From: Gilvimarinus agarilyticus
GTDB lineage: Bacteria > Pseudomonadota > Gammaproteobacteria > Pseudomonadales > Cellvibrionaceae
DNA length: 64,000 bases
Assembly: GCF_000832015.1 (NCBI RefSeq)
Contig: NZ_JXCJ01000001.1
Location: 462,903-526,902, forward strand
Direction: 5' to 3'
Every line of letters begins with the position of its first letter. The first letter of the stretch is position 1. Under the pieces are notes generated by a model. It was given only the letters and a program-made list of their open reading frames with translations, did no database searches and was not told the origin of the DNA. Positions 45,170 through 54,617 of this stretch are shown here, piece by piece. A program made the position numbers and the translations under genes.

Positions 45170-46172
45170 ATGACACTTTATTGCGGAATCGACCTACATT
45201 CAAACAATATAATTATGTTTACGTTATTAACGACAAGGACAAGCGATTGCTGGAGCTCAAGCTCGACAATCATCCCGAATTGGTAATCAAAGCCCTGTCG
45301 CGATATAAGAAACAGTTAAAAGGTGTGGCGGTCGAATCCACGTTCAACTGGTATTGGCTGGTAGACGCCCTTAAAGACGCAGGCTTTTCTGTTAGCCTCG
45401 TGAACACAGCAAAGGTTGTTCAGTACAATGGCCTAAAGCGTACCGACGATCGCTACGATGCGTTTCACCTGGCTCATCTAATGCGCCTAGGAATTCTTCC
45501 TACCGGATATATCTATCCCAAGGAGCATCGAGCATTGCGGGATTTGCTGAGAAAACGTATGCAGTTGGTACAAGACCGAAGCCGGGAGATTATCCGACTC
45601 AAATCCTTTATACAGGTCAGACGTTAAGGGCAGACAAGATTAAGGCCAAGGAATTTGTTGCCCCTAGAATCGGTGAGGCTAATACTCAGCTAGCGCTACA
45701 AACCTCAATAGGTATGGTGCGTGCGTTTACCCAGCAAATAAAAACCGTGGAGCGGTCAATTAGTCACCAAGTGAATTCATCGCCGAATTTCAACTTGCTC
45801 AAGACCGTACCGGGAATAGGCGATATACTCGCACAAACCGTTCTATTGGAAAGCGGCAATATCAAGCGGTTTAAAGGGCCTGGGAATTTCGCTTCATACA
45901 GTCGATGCGTCGACAGCCGACGTGAAAGCAACGGTAAGAAAAAAGGCGAGAATAATAGAAAAAACGGTAACAAGTACTTAGCGTGGGCTTTCATTGAAGC
46001 AGCCAATTTTTCCATTCGGCGCAGTGAAAAAGCCAAAGCTTTCTACCAGCGCAAGGCCAAAGAAACGAATATCATTTTGGCGAGAAAAGCGCTAGCTCAC
46101 AAATTGGCTAGGGCCTGTTACTGGATTATGCGTAACGGCGTCGCCTATGACGAGAAACGGCTATTCGCCTAA
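45170..46172 (+). pseudogene. IS110-family transposase, inactivated by two frameshifts
   Basis: DEDD (RuvC-like) recombinase of the IS110 family. Starts at ATG 45170 (TLYCGIDLHSNN, first catalytic Asp), shifts frame near 45210, continues (VYVINDKDKRLLELKL; VESTFNWYWLVDAL with Glu; RTDDRYDAFHLAHLM with the last acidic pair), shifts again near 45605 and ends in the Transposase_20 domain (LKTVPGIGDILAQTVLLESG) to 46172. Both shifts equal a one-base deletion, so the element is probably dead; sequencing error is the alternative. A GGAGG lies before the ATG. Confidence 0.85.
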
Positions 46173-46175
46173 GCT

Positions 46176-46244
46176 TGGCGGAGCCGGTTAACCATTGACG
46201 GGGTTGGCACTAAACCACCAGACCTGATTGGCCCGGCTTCGCCA
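46176..46244 (+). other. Structured non-coding end of the IS110-family element
   Basis: A 12-bp stem TGGCGGAGCCGG/CCGGCTTCGCCA (one mismatch) encloses 45 bases with an inner GGTT/AACC hairpin, right after the transposase stop. IS1111-type elements carry their bridge-RNA region downstream of the transposase; this is a candidate remnant. Confidence 0.4.
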
Positions 46245-46687
46245 CCTAATGACGCGCCATGAGAGTATTTGCTCATGCTTCGAGTCAGCAACGGGTTGAG
46301 CCAATGATGAAGTTAACAGTTGAGCTCACAGATCTGTCATTTGAATGAACAAAGTATGGTACCGATGTTTTTCTGGGGCGAAAGCCAGGGCTATTTAACA
46401 ATAGCTTGATCCTGATGGGTGACTGGTGCAGTTGAAAAACACCAATCCAATGAAAAGCCGGGTGCAATTTTCTCGAGGGCGTCTGTAGATCGAAAATCCT
46501 GTTCACTCGGGAGGAGTTTTCTCGTCTTCGGTTGACAATTTTCCTAATGGGTGGCCCTGATACCCTAAAATAGACATCCGCTCGGCTGGATATACGGTAA
46601 TTAAAGAGCGGTGCTTCGTAGAAAAATTACGATCCAGTTTATATTAAGTAAACTGTCCCCGGAATTCCTATATGGTATCCTTGGGAT
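46245..46687. other. Intergenic region with repeat fragment R4
   Basis: No gene. A short fragment of the structured repeat is present at 46558-46592: CCTAAAAT, a short spacer, GCTCGGCTGG, matching the right arm of R2 at 43175-43200. Confidence 0.55.
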
Positions 46688-49243
46688 TTACACTTGGCGA
46701 CCTATTCTAGATTTATTTTTTTCGTCAAATTTTCTCGTCTTATATGGCACTTCCAGAAGGGAGAAAATTGCCTGTCTGTAACTTTCTTTAACGATGTGGG
46801 TTCTTTCATAGTGTTGGGTTCGAAGTGAGACCATGCGATGCAAAAAGAAAGAGCTTTCTCTTTTGTATCTAGAGACCATAGACTCCAATTCCCTTTTCAG
46901 CTTCTCATCAAATCCTCTGCTAGTGTCTAACAAGTAATAATATCTAATCAAATGGTACGCTGGGGTGGCTTTTCTTTCCGAAATTTCGAATACAATTTCT
47001 TCTAGTTCTGGTTTGTTAATGGAAGAAACTACTTTCTCTATAGCACCAATTACCCATAGCATAACCTGGCATACTAGTATTTGTTTGACTTGATAAAGTT
47101 GTGATGATTTGCTGGAGTCGGGATCAAACTTGTCAGTCTTTTTATACCTTTCATATATATATTCAGCAAATAAATCAATCTCATTCTGGTCTTCAAGCAT
47201 GACAGAGGCAAGTCGCAGACCAGCATCACATATTATTTCAACAATCTCTGAAAGTTTATTTTTCTTCAAGCTTCCCGTTTTATTCTTTAGTATTTGGCTC
47301 AAAATTTCCATGTTTTTATTACATTGAAATATTTGGTTGAGAAGCCTGTTCTGGCCGTTACTATCATCCATAGCACTCTGAGCTGAAGGGCTTTCGGAGT
47401 TCTCAACATCTGTTCGATGTTTTCTCTCCTTAGCTCTTTCAGTTTCTACATTACTGTTAGACTCTGTTGTCAGTTTTTCAGGTATGACCTCTTCTAAAAC
47501 CTCCGAAAAAAGAGAAGTTTCTCCTCCGCTTAAATCCGTAACTTTCTTTTCATCCAGAGCACACAGCGTGTGGGCTAATATTTCATCAAGAATGGAAACA
47601 TCGTTTGCATGATGTATGGTGAATATTAAAGTTAGAGAGTTATGTCTCGCATAACTGCTTTCTACCATTGAAGATACGCATTCCTTGTTGTCCTGGTAGT
47701 TTTCAGTAAGATATTTTCCCAGAAAGAAGTAATAGCTATACGATATGCTAAACCTTACTTCACCATTGTTTCTATCCAGTAACCCGTAATCACTAAACAT
47801 TCTGTTAAGAACAGAGTTTTTTATTATGTATTCATTCTTGTAATCTCGGACGAATTCTTCAAATAGATCTTCAGTAAACTTTGTGCCAATCCCATTAAGA
47901 AACATTCTGTATGAAAGACTCGAGCAAAAAGTAAAAACCGACTCTAATGTGCTGTCTTCTCGACTAATTCCAGATTTAATTATTCTCGCTAGTATTAATG
48001 CGTGATAACAATGTCCGTAAGCAGTAATTTTTAGGTTCTCCGGCATGAAGCTTTCGTAGGTCTGAAGTATTGAGAGTATAAAGAAGGGATGCCTAGGAAG
48101 AACTTTGTTGTCTATTATAATCGAATTAATATTATCTTCTATCGAATCTACAAGGTCATAATCTATACTGTCTGTATCTTTGTCTGCTTTAAGCCAGTTT
48201 TTAATCAGTGATTCCTGTCTTTCATGGCAAAATGGCTTAAACTCGATAACATTAAAATCTATCAATCTTTCATCGTCTATATAGTAAGATTTAAAGCAAT
48301 CACTACTGCTTAATATTATTATTTTCTTAAAGTGTTCTTTTGCATATAACATCAGCTCAAGACACTTTTTATCCTTAGAGAGGTTGTCAAAGATGATGTA
48401 CTTGTTTTCAGCGGAAAACCATGTTTTGAAGTCTCCAGTTTTTTGATGTTCGAATATTTCTTGTAATATTTTATGTTTATTCTTTCCTGTTCCAACGCTA
48501 TCAAAATCTACATAAATAAAAGGCCTGGAGTCGTGGTTGTGCTCAAGGTAAAGCCATGCTGCTAATTTTGTTTTTCCACATTGGTCCTCTCCATGAATAA
48601 TTTGATAATCATACTTCATCAACTGATCAATCGTTTCGATTAGATTTTCTTCGATTCTTTCGCTTTCGTCGTAGGTTGCCAGATTGGGGAAAACAAAAAT
48701 ATCTTTTAATGTAATCTTCGTTGTATTCTTTGAACAAAACTCTATTGAAGTAAGGTCACTTAGGAACTCCGGCCTTACTTGAAAGTTTTTTTTTAAGTCC
48801 ATTGCCACATTTTTTATTCCTTCGTAGATGTTTAGCCAAGCCGAATCAGTTGAAGTCCAGTCGGCGACGGGCTTGCCGTCGTAAGGGAGAGCCAAATATT
48901 TACTCATATTGTCAAAATCAGTCCAAGGACATCTAGATCCAATGATAGGGATTAATCTTTTTCCGGTATCTTTAATTGAAATTTTCTTGGCTAGCTCCCA
49001 TTCTTCTGTGCAAGCATCTGAGTTCAACCAGTTCGCCGTAATCAAAAATATAAATATATCAGATTTTTCAAGGTTGCTAACAATCTCAGACTTCCAGTCA
49101 CTACCGGCTGTGATTTCACCATCAAACCACTGCTCAATGACATCATTTCGAACTAAAGTAGTTAAATGCTTCTCTAGCCCTCTTCTCAGTTCATCATCTT
49201 CGTGAGAATAGCTATAAAAAAGCTTTAGAGGTTTTGTATCCAT
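46688..49243 (-). CDS. TIR-domain NTPase, probable anti-phage defence protein
   Basis: 851 residues. N-terminal TIR domain (about 6-130: LKLFYSYSHEDDELRRGLEK), with the putative NADase Glu81 in ANWLNSDACTEEWELAK. A P-loop NTPase follows (about 190-420): Walker A GEDQCGKT at 218-225 and a Walker B-like KYIIFDN at 281-287, as in STAND proteins. The C-terminal half is helical and of unknown fold, perhaps the sensor. TIR-STAND proteins deplete NAD+ on phage recognition. The gene is much more AT-rich than the flanking core, and no partner gene is adjacent, consistent with a single-protein system gained by transfer. Confidence 0.8.
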   Translation of the reverse strand: MDTKPLKLFYSYSHEDDELRRGLEKHLTTLVRNDVIEQWFDGEITAGSDWKSEIVSNLEKSDIFIFLITANWLNSDACTEEWELAKKISIKDTGKRLIPIIGSRCPWTDFDNMSKYLALPYDGKPVADWTSTDSAWLNIYEGIKNVAMDLKKNFQVRPEFLSDLTSIEFCSKNTTKITLKDIFVFPNLATYDESERIEENLIETIDQLMKYDYQIIHGEDQCGKTKLAAWLYLEHNHDSRPFIYVDFDSVGTGKNKHKILQEIFEHQKTGDFKTWFSAENKYIIFDNLSKDKKCLELMLYAKEHFKKIIILSSSDCFKSYYIDDERLIDFNVIEFKPFCHERQESLIKNWLKADKDTDSIDYDLVDSIEDNINSIIIDNKVLPRHPFFILSILQTYESFMPENLKITAYGHCYHALILARIIKSGISREDSTLESVFTFCSSLSYRMFLNGIGTKFTEDLFEEFVRDYKNEYIIKNSVLNRMFSDYGLLDRNNGEVRFSISYSYYFFLGKYLTENYQDNKECVSSMVESSYARHNSLTLIFTIHHANDVSILDEILAHTLCALDEKKVTDLSGGETSLFSEVLEEVIPEKLTTESNSNVETERAKERKHRTDVENSESPSAQSAMDDSNGQNRLLNQIFQCNKNMEILSQILKNKTGSLKKNKLSEIVEIICDAGLRLASVMLEDQNEIDLFAEYIYERYKKTDKFDPDSSKSSQLYQVKQILVCQVMLWVIGAIEKVVSSINKPELEEIVFEISERKATPAYHLIRYYYLLDTSRGFDEKLKRELESMVSRYKRESSFFLHRMVSLRTQHYERTHIVKESYRQAIFSLLEVPYKTRKFDEKNKSRIGRQV

Positions 49244-49434
49244 TTTTTCACCTTAAATAATATGTAAACCGCGAAAAACTGATCTTAATTTGAGAGTCGC
49301 TGGGGGCTTGAGGCCTTGCATTTCATACAATAAAAATACAAAGGCTGCCTTGGCCCCATCTTAAAATTTCCGCGAATTAATTGATGAGCCCAAAGGGAGG
49401 AGAGGTATGGTGTATATCCAAGCTATACCCGCTA

Positions 49435-49790
49435 TTATCTAACCTTCCTGACTGGTTCAATCTGACTTATCGTGGCCTGCTCCTGGCAAGCGGTTTGGGT
49501 GATAAGCCTTACGCGCTATGCGGTTAAGTGTGCCACGGCTTTTTGCGGTTGACAACTGGGTGGGCAGCAGGGGGCACCAGTGTGAAATTTGCCGTATAAA
49601 GCCATCGGGGGCAGGTCTTGAATTGTGAATCCACCACACCCAACCCGTACTACAGGGGTTAAGCTTTTCAATTTGCACAATGCAAAAACCACAAACACGA
49701 TAACTCTCTCATTAATATTTATGCGATGAATTAGCTAACTGGAAAGGTAGGGGAAAGAACTACTGCGTAACATCTGAGCTAAGCCCTTTA
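49435..49790. repeat. Imperfect tandem repeat, unit A
   Basis: First of about 2.5 direct units of 355-380 bases. Shared landmarks with unit B: CTTATCG..GATAAG arms at 49464-49508, an AGGTCTTGAA..TGTGAATCCACCACAC block, and an almost identical 3' part (CCCGTACTACAGGGGTTAAG and following 130 bases). Minus-strand ORFs in it (VVFALCKLKSLTPVVRVG) recur in unit B and look like repeat by-products. Confidence 0.8.
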
Positions 49791-50169
49791 TTATCTCACC
49801 TTCCAAACTGGCTAAATCTTGGCTTATCGTGGCTTGCCATCTTGGCAGGCGGCCTGTACGGGCGATAAACCTTACGCGCTATGTGGCTTATCGTGCCACC
49901 GTTAAGCGGCGTTGGCAAGCTTGTGGGCTGGGTGGTTTTGGCCGGATACCCGACGTTGACAGGCTTTACAGGTGGGGGAGCCATCGGGGTCAGGTCTTGA
50001 AATGTGAATCCACCACACTCAACCCGTACTACAGGGGTTAAGCTTTTCAATTCGCACAATGCAAAAACCACAAACACGATAGCTCTCTCATTAATATTTA
50101 TGCGATGAATTAGCTAAATGGAAAGATAGGGGAAAGAACTGCTGCGTAACATCTGGGCTAAACCCTTTA
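49791..50169. repeat. Imperfect tandem repeat, unit B
   Basis: Second unit. Arms GGCTTATCG (49821-49829) and CGATAAACC (49863-49871) flank an inner TGCCA-TCT-TGGCA hairpin, followed by GTGGC/GCCAC. Its 5' half matches unit C and its 3' half matches unit A. Confidence 0.8.
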
Positions 50170-50365
50170 TTATCCCACCGTCCAAACTGGCTAAATCTTG
50201 GTTTATCGTAGCTTGCCATCTTGGCAGACGGCCCTTTCAGGCGATAAACCTTACGCGCTATGCTGCTTATCGTGCCACCGTTGATCATTGTTGGCAAGCT
50301 TGTGGGCTGGGTAGTTTTGGCCGCTTACCGAACGTTGACAGGCTTTACAGGCAGCTGGATAATTA
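50170..50365. repeat. Imperfect tandem repeat, partial unit C
   Basis: 5' half of the unit only; similarity ends after the TTGACAGGCTTTACAGG block near 50353. Arms GGTTTATCG (50200-50208) and CGATAAACC (50242-50250) pair perfectly around TGCCA-TCT-TGGCA (50214-50226). Confidence 0.75.
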
Positions 50366-50488
50366 TCGCCGGGCTCATTGGGCGCCCGCCTCGCAAAAGT
50401 GATTCACCAATCGTATCTATAATCTGGCAAGCTTTGCTTGCATATCATCTCTGTCCGATATCGAGTAGGTCACTGTATTGGAGGCGAT

Positions 50489-50938
50489 ATGCATACACCA
50501 TCCCATTCCCCGGGTTTTTCCCCTGCGGTTGTCGAGTCGTTTTTGCGCGAGGCCAAAAGGCTGCAGCGCGCGGCATGCTCTGGCGATCTTGCTGATTGTT
50601 TACCGGTTTTGCGACGTTTGCTTGCCCAGCGAGTATTTACCGGTGTCACCTTACCCCAGCTGCGCCGGCGGCAAGGTTTAGTGCAGCGCAAACATACGTT
50701 GCAGTTGCTGGCGCTTGAGGCGGGTTACAGTTGTTGGGCTGAGTGCCGTAGGGCGCTTGAAACCTTACCCGCTGAGCGGGCAGAGCAGTACCACCTGGCG
50801 TTGCGCTATGCGGGGTATCCGAACCATTGGTTTTCATCGCTGCAAGAGGCCAAGGCGTTTGCATCCCAGCACGGGGGCTACCCTTTGGCGTATGGCCGTC
50901 AAGGAGTTGTCGTTCCCGCGCGTCATTACCGCTACTAG
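50489..50938 (+). CDS. Conserved hypothetical protein, accessory region
   Basis: About 149 residues, basic and helical (VVESFLREAKRLQRAACSGD, VLRRLLAQRVFTGVTLPQL, HTLQLLALEAGYSCWAECRR). I recall similar proteins of unknown function with the 'LREAKRLxRA..LP.LxR..QRKH.L..LA.EAGY.SW' layout in proteobacterial accessory regions. ATG 50489 has GGAGG with suitable spacing; the open frame runs to 50438. No signal peptide. Confidence 0.7.
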   Translation: MHTPSHSPGFSPAVVESFLREAKRLQRAACSGDLADCLPVLRRLLAQRVFTGVTLPQLRRRQGLVQRKHTLQLLALEAGYSCWAECRRALETLPAERAEQYHLALRYAGYPNHWFSSLQEAKAFASQHGGYPLAYGRQGVVVPARHYRY

Positions 50939-51274
50939 GTATATAGGTGGGGTCAGGTAACGCTTATCTTGGCCTATCTCTACGTACGAGGAGCACCGGG
51001 GTCAGAGGAGCACCGGGATCAGGCCTTACATTTGACATTTTTAGATAAACTTACGGCCTCACTCCAACGTTCGCGTACCTCCACGCTTTGCGCACCGCTA
51101 TATACGCCCCGGTAAGGCCCATTCACAACGATCAGTTAAGTTGTGCCAGCGCCTACCAAACTCAACGGCTTGAATACCCCAACCGTTATCCCGCAACAGT
51201 TTGTTACACCCTTTTAGTGTAGAGGTTTGTTACAGTACCCGACGCATATTTATGGAGCCATAAAAGGAATTTGT
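50939..51274. other. Intergenic region with short direct repeats
   Basis: Two adjacent 17-base repeats, GAGGAGCACCGGG-RTCAG, at 50988-51022. The motif GGGGTCAGG or a variant also occurs at 50949, 51016 and inside tandem units A and B. No gene recognised. Confidence 0.5.
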
Positions 51275-51769
51275 ATGAAACCTATGTATTTAATCGCGCC
51301 ATTACTGCTGGTTATGGCTGGCTGTGATAGCAGCGACGATAACGACGAGGATATTTACAGCGGCACCCCACACCCTTACAGCGTGATTGAGTGTGGCCAA
51401 AGTAGTTACTCCACGATTACCGAACCAAACCACGATAGAATTACCAGTACCCACGACTTTCGTGAGATTTATGGGATCACCGACCTTAATAAACAAGGTG
51501 AGACGCCCAGTGTAGATTTCGACACCAAACAAGTCATCGCGATTCATGCCGGCGAGAAAGCAAACCCCGGACACGCACTGCGGGTTGATGAGGTACTAAA
51601 AGACGGCGACTCTCTGAAAGTTCTGTACACCACTATTACGCCCAGTAACACCGGAGAATGCAATTACCCTGATATGGGTGTGTATCCGTATTGCTTTATT
51701 GCTATGGATAAAACCGAGCTGCCGATAAATTATGTACGAAAAGTAGAAGAGGGAAGCTGCTCGCGGTAG
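51275..51769 (+). CDS. PrcB-like lipoprotein
   Basis: 164 residues from ATG 51275 (AAGGA upstream; frame opens at 51227). Lipobox VMAGC, Ser/Asp linker, then a domain similar to the PrcB C-terminal domain (VDFDTKQVIAIHAGEKANPG, LKVLYTTITPSNTGEC). Such domains are found on envelope proteins, some associated with proteases; no partner protease is nearby. Function unknown. Confidence 0.65.
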   Translation: MKPMYLIAPLLLVMAGCDSSDDNDEDIYSGTPHPYSVIECGQSSYSTITEPNHDRITSTHDFREIYGITDLNKQGETPSVDFDTKQVIAIHAGEKANPGHALRVDEVLKDGDSLKVLYTTITPSNTGECNYPDMGVYPYCFIAMDKTELPINYVRKVEEGSCSR

Positions 51770-52098
51770 TGAGCCGCTCAACCAGCAGTACCGTATCAAG
51801 CTTAAGACTTAGCCCGTTGCTCATGTGACATTCTGTTCGGTAGAACGCGACAGCGGCCACTGTGTCAAGATAATGATCATTACTGCTATTTTAAACAGGT
51901 ACAGGCTCCGCTTAGCGGAAAGCACGGCGAATAATGTGACTAAAGTTCAGGGGCCTTGTGCTTGATCCGACTACAAGGTTGCGAACAGCGTGAACCTGTT
52001 CAGAGCATTAACGAGCGAGCTTTGATTTAATACTGAGCTAATTTTTGGATAGCCAGTTGGTGTTGCTAAACTTTTATACGTGTCTATATAAGGATTTT
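51770..52098. other. Intergenic region, no gene
   Basis: Holds a perfect palindrome TAATGATCATTA at 51871-51882, weakly resembling part of a Fur site, and a TCCGCT/AGCGGA hairpin shortly after 51905. Otherwise nothing recognised. Confidence 0.4.
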
Positions 52099-52698
52099 AT
52101 GATGTTGCTTAAAGGACTCCGAAAATCTCGCGGTTATTGTTTCATCACCCTTTTGTTTGCACTTTCGGTATCAGCTTGTGGGCCGGATATCGATACCATT
52201 GGCGAACTTGATAAGTTCTCCGATCGAACCGAGGAAATTCTGGAGAAGGATCGTGAATTGGCCGAGGAGTACGGCGCTCTTCTGGATAAAATAAACCGAA
52301 CCTTAGAAGAAACCAACAGCGCCAAGGCTGTGGTAGAAGCCGGGCTATACGATCAGCTCGCCGACAACATGGACGCCGCACTAAAGATAAGCAAGCAATA
52401 TCAGAAAGAACTTGAAGAATTCTTTAGTCAGTTAGACGAAGATTCCCCCTGTTATTTTCCCGAGATTGCAGAGAATTTGAAGGCAGCCATTAAAGAAAAA
52501 CAAGCTTATGCGGATGCATTGAATGAGCTACAAGGGGCAGAAATAGAAGAGGGCAATGCCGTGCTTTTAGGGGTGAATGCTACGCCTAACTCATTTGCGG
52601 CGGGCATGAGCAACATGGTGGAGATGATTAAAATATGCCAAGTCCCCGCCGCTATGGGAATGACCAAATCAGAACTGGAAGCTCGCTCTGAGCGATAA
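52099..52698 (+). CDS. Coiled-coil lipoprotein, unknown function
   Basis: About 199 residues from ATG 52099 with AAGGA upstream. Lipobox SAC (VSACGP) then long helices rich in Glu, Lys and Leu (FSDRTEEILEKDRELAEEYG, KISKQYQKELEEFFSQL), predicted coiled coil. Family not recognised. More AT-rich than core genes, fitting the accessory region. Confidence 0.65.
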   Translation: MMLLKGLRKSRGYCFITLLFALSVSACGPDIDTIGELDKFSDRTEEILEKDRELAEEYGALLDKINRTLEETNSAKAVVEAGLYDQLADNMDAALKISKQYQKELEEFFSQLDEDSPCYFPEIAENLKAAIKEKQAYADALNELQGAEIEEGNAVLLGVNATPNSFAAGMSNMVEMIKICQVPAAMGMTKSELEARSER

Positions 52699-52762
52699 AC
52701 CATAAATCAAAAACGGTATAGGGGAAAGGCCCATCGCCCTGTATGCAATTTATAACGCTTGG

Positions 52763-52799
52763 AAAAAAAGGCCTTAATCCACTAACGTAGATTAAGGCC
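52763..52799 (-). terminator. Intrinsic terminator for the metallophosphatase gene
   Basis: GGCCTTAATC/GATTAAGGCC, a perfect 10-bp stem with a 10-base loop; on the minus strand it is followed by a run of seven T. Confidence 0.8.
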
Positions 52800-52907
52800 A
52801 AGAGCGAGGTGCCTGTCTCGCTGCAAAAACGTGCAACAAGACAGGCAATAAAAACTATTGAGTGCGCTGATATTATTGACGGGCAGACGAGGGCCCGCCC
52901 ATCAGCA

Positions 52908-54617
52908 CTATCGCTCAACCAGAACGCGAACCACTTTCTCGTACTGGCGATGATCAAACTCGCCCGTAGCCATTCCTGTGTCGTCCATAACCGGGAATAC
53001 AAAGCGCGGAGTCATAACCACTTCATAGTTATAATCGCCGGAGGGGCGAACCTCCACCTCAAGAAATCCGTAGTGCTTACCGCCCGAGACGAGCTTATTG
53101 CCATCCCACACCTCAGGGGCATCGCCGTGCGCGCTCCAGTGTGTTGCCTGCGCTTCCTCTGGCAGTAAATCAAACGGCACGTAATCGGTGGTGGGCGGGT
53201 AACCTGGGCCGCGCAAACCATCTCCGGCAAAGCCCACATCCCAGTAGCTCACACCATCGATACTGACGTACTCAAGCAATTCATCGTGACCGGACAGCAC
53301 AGCGGTTACACCATAGCGCTGGAACAGTTCGTGATAGATACGCATCGGCATACCAGACTGGTTATCCTCACCATTGGCAATGCCGGCCGAGCCAGAGGGC
53401 AGGCTATGAACACCGGTGCCGAAGGCACTGTGATGAAACTGTACAAAAATCACCTGGCCCTGCGCCTGCGCGTCGGCCAATTCACTCAACGCCCAGTTCC
53501 ACTGCTCAGTACCGCGGTTAAAGTCCGGTACGCGTGAGGCAGCGCCATCGATATACAGGTTGGTGTCTTGGCTGGGATCGGCATCGTTACCGTTAGAGGA
53601 GTCAAGGGTAATTAACGTCACCGGGCCGTAATCGACACGATAATAACGTTTTTGATAGCGATCATCGCTGGCATGGTTAGTGGGCAAGTCCCAATAAGTG
53701 TTCCACTTATCGTAAGAGAGCATTGACGCCTCGGCGTTGTAGCCTGGGTACTCAGGGTGCCAATAGTTTTCGTGATTACCAAGTGCGGGGAATATCGGCG
53801 TAGAGGAGGCTAAAGTGCCCCACTCACCAGCACTGTGACGCCAGAACTCATCCCAATCTAATTGACGGCCGCCTTTTTCCACCAGGTCACCGGCAATTAC
53901 CCAAAAATCGGGGCTTCGTAATTCAGCATACGTGAGGTTAGCTTTGTAGCCCGTGGTTTGGTCTACAGGATATTGACGGGTATAGGTATCAGGGTCTGTC
54001 CCTAATTTTTCTCCGCCGAGGGCTAATGCATTGGCCGTCCACCTCACGGTTTTTTCCGTCGACTCGGGCTCGGTTTCCATATCCGACATGGTTATAAAAC
54101 GAATCGCTTCGCGGCTTTCTTTACTAGGTGCCGTGGTAAAGCTCGAGCTAAACTCATCGGCGCCGGCCTGAAGGACGGTGTAGGGGTAAGACGTCCCGGG
54201 CTCAAGTCCATCAACCTTTACATAGTGCTTATACACAGGTTGTGGCGCCTGCCCCTCAGCAACACCTGTATGTATGCCACCAAAGTTTGAATCGCCGTGA
54301 ATATAATCAACCTCTGACGTGCCGTAGGTTAAGGCATCCGTTGCTTGTACTTCCGACTGGAAGGACCCAAAACCTTCAATTTGAATAGTTGCTGGCTCTT
54401 CAGCACTGCCAAACCACGTTACGCTTATTGAGCTGGTAGTGGGGTTTTGCACGTAAGGTAAAATGCTAATCGTCGTTGCTTCTACTGGTGCCTCTACAAC
54501 CGGCGCTTCTACAACGGGATCTTCCACAACGGGCGCGGAACTGTCTGAGTCGCCGCCGCAACCCACCAGTACACTCACAGCTACCGCTAAGGCAGACTGA
54601 AAAAAATAGGGTTTCAT
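52908..54617 (-). CDS. Purple acid phosphatase-like metallophosphoesterase lipoprotein
   Basis: About 569 residues counted from ATG 54617 (GGAG upstream; the frame opens at 54749). Lipobox VGCGG, Asp/Glu/Val-Pro repeat linker, an N-terminal fibronectin-like domain of purple acid phosphatases (TISILPYVQNPTTSSISVTW), then the calcineurin-like fold with metal motifs FITMSDMETEPE, VIAGDLVEKGG, FPALGNHENYW, FVQFHHSAFGTG and VLSGHDELLEY. Likely a surface or periplasmic phosphatase or phosphodiesterase for phosphate scavenging. Confidence 0.9.
   Translation of the reverse strand: MKPYFFQSALAVAVSVLVGCGGDSDSSAPVVEDPVVEAPVVEAPVEATTISILPYVQNPTTSSISVTWFGSAEEPATIQIEGFGSFQSEVQATDALTYGTSEVDYIHGDSNFGGIHTGVAEGQAPQPVYKHYVKVDGLEPGTSYPYTVLQAGADEFSSSFTTAPSKESREAIRFITMSDMETEPESTEKTVRWTANALALGGEKLGTDPDTYTRQYPVDQTTGYKANLTYAELRSPDFWVIAGDLVEKGGRQLDWDEFWRHSAGEWGTLASSTPIFPALGNHENYWHPEYPGYNAEASMLSYDKWNTYWDLPTNHASDDRYQKRYYRVDYGPVTLITLDSSNGNDADPSQDTNLYIDGAASRVPDFNRGTEQWNWALSELADAQAQGQVIFVQFHHSAFGTGVHSLPSGSAGIANGEDNQSGMPMRIYHELFQRYGVTAVLSGHDELLEYVSIDGVSYWDVGFAGDGLRGPGYPPTTDYVPFDLLPEEAQATHWSAHGDAPEVWDGNKLVSGGKHYGFLEVEVRPSGDYNYEVVMTPRFVFPVMDDTGMATGEFDHRQYEKVVRVLVER

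Noticed and set aside
45205-45610. Programmed frameshifting in the IS110-family transposase
   Set aside because: Two separate shifts are needed and IS110 transposases are normally one frame; simple decay fits better.
49516-50077. Repeated minus-strand frames starting MFVVFALC
   Set aside because: They follow the DNA repeat, diverge beyond it and lack ribosome-binding sites; judged non-coding.
49435-50365. CRISPR array or integron attC series
   Set aside because: Units are about 360 bases with long internal similarity, not short repeats with unique spacers; no cas or integron integrase gene and no convincing attC core sites.
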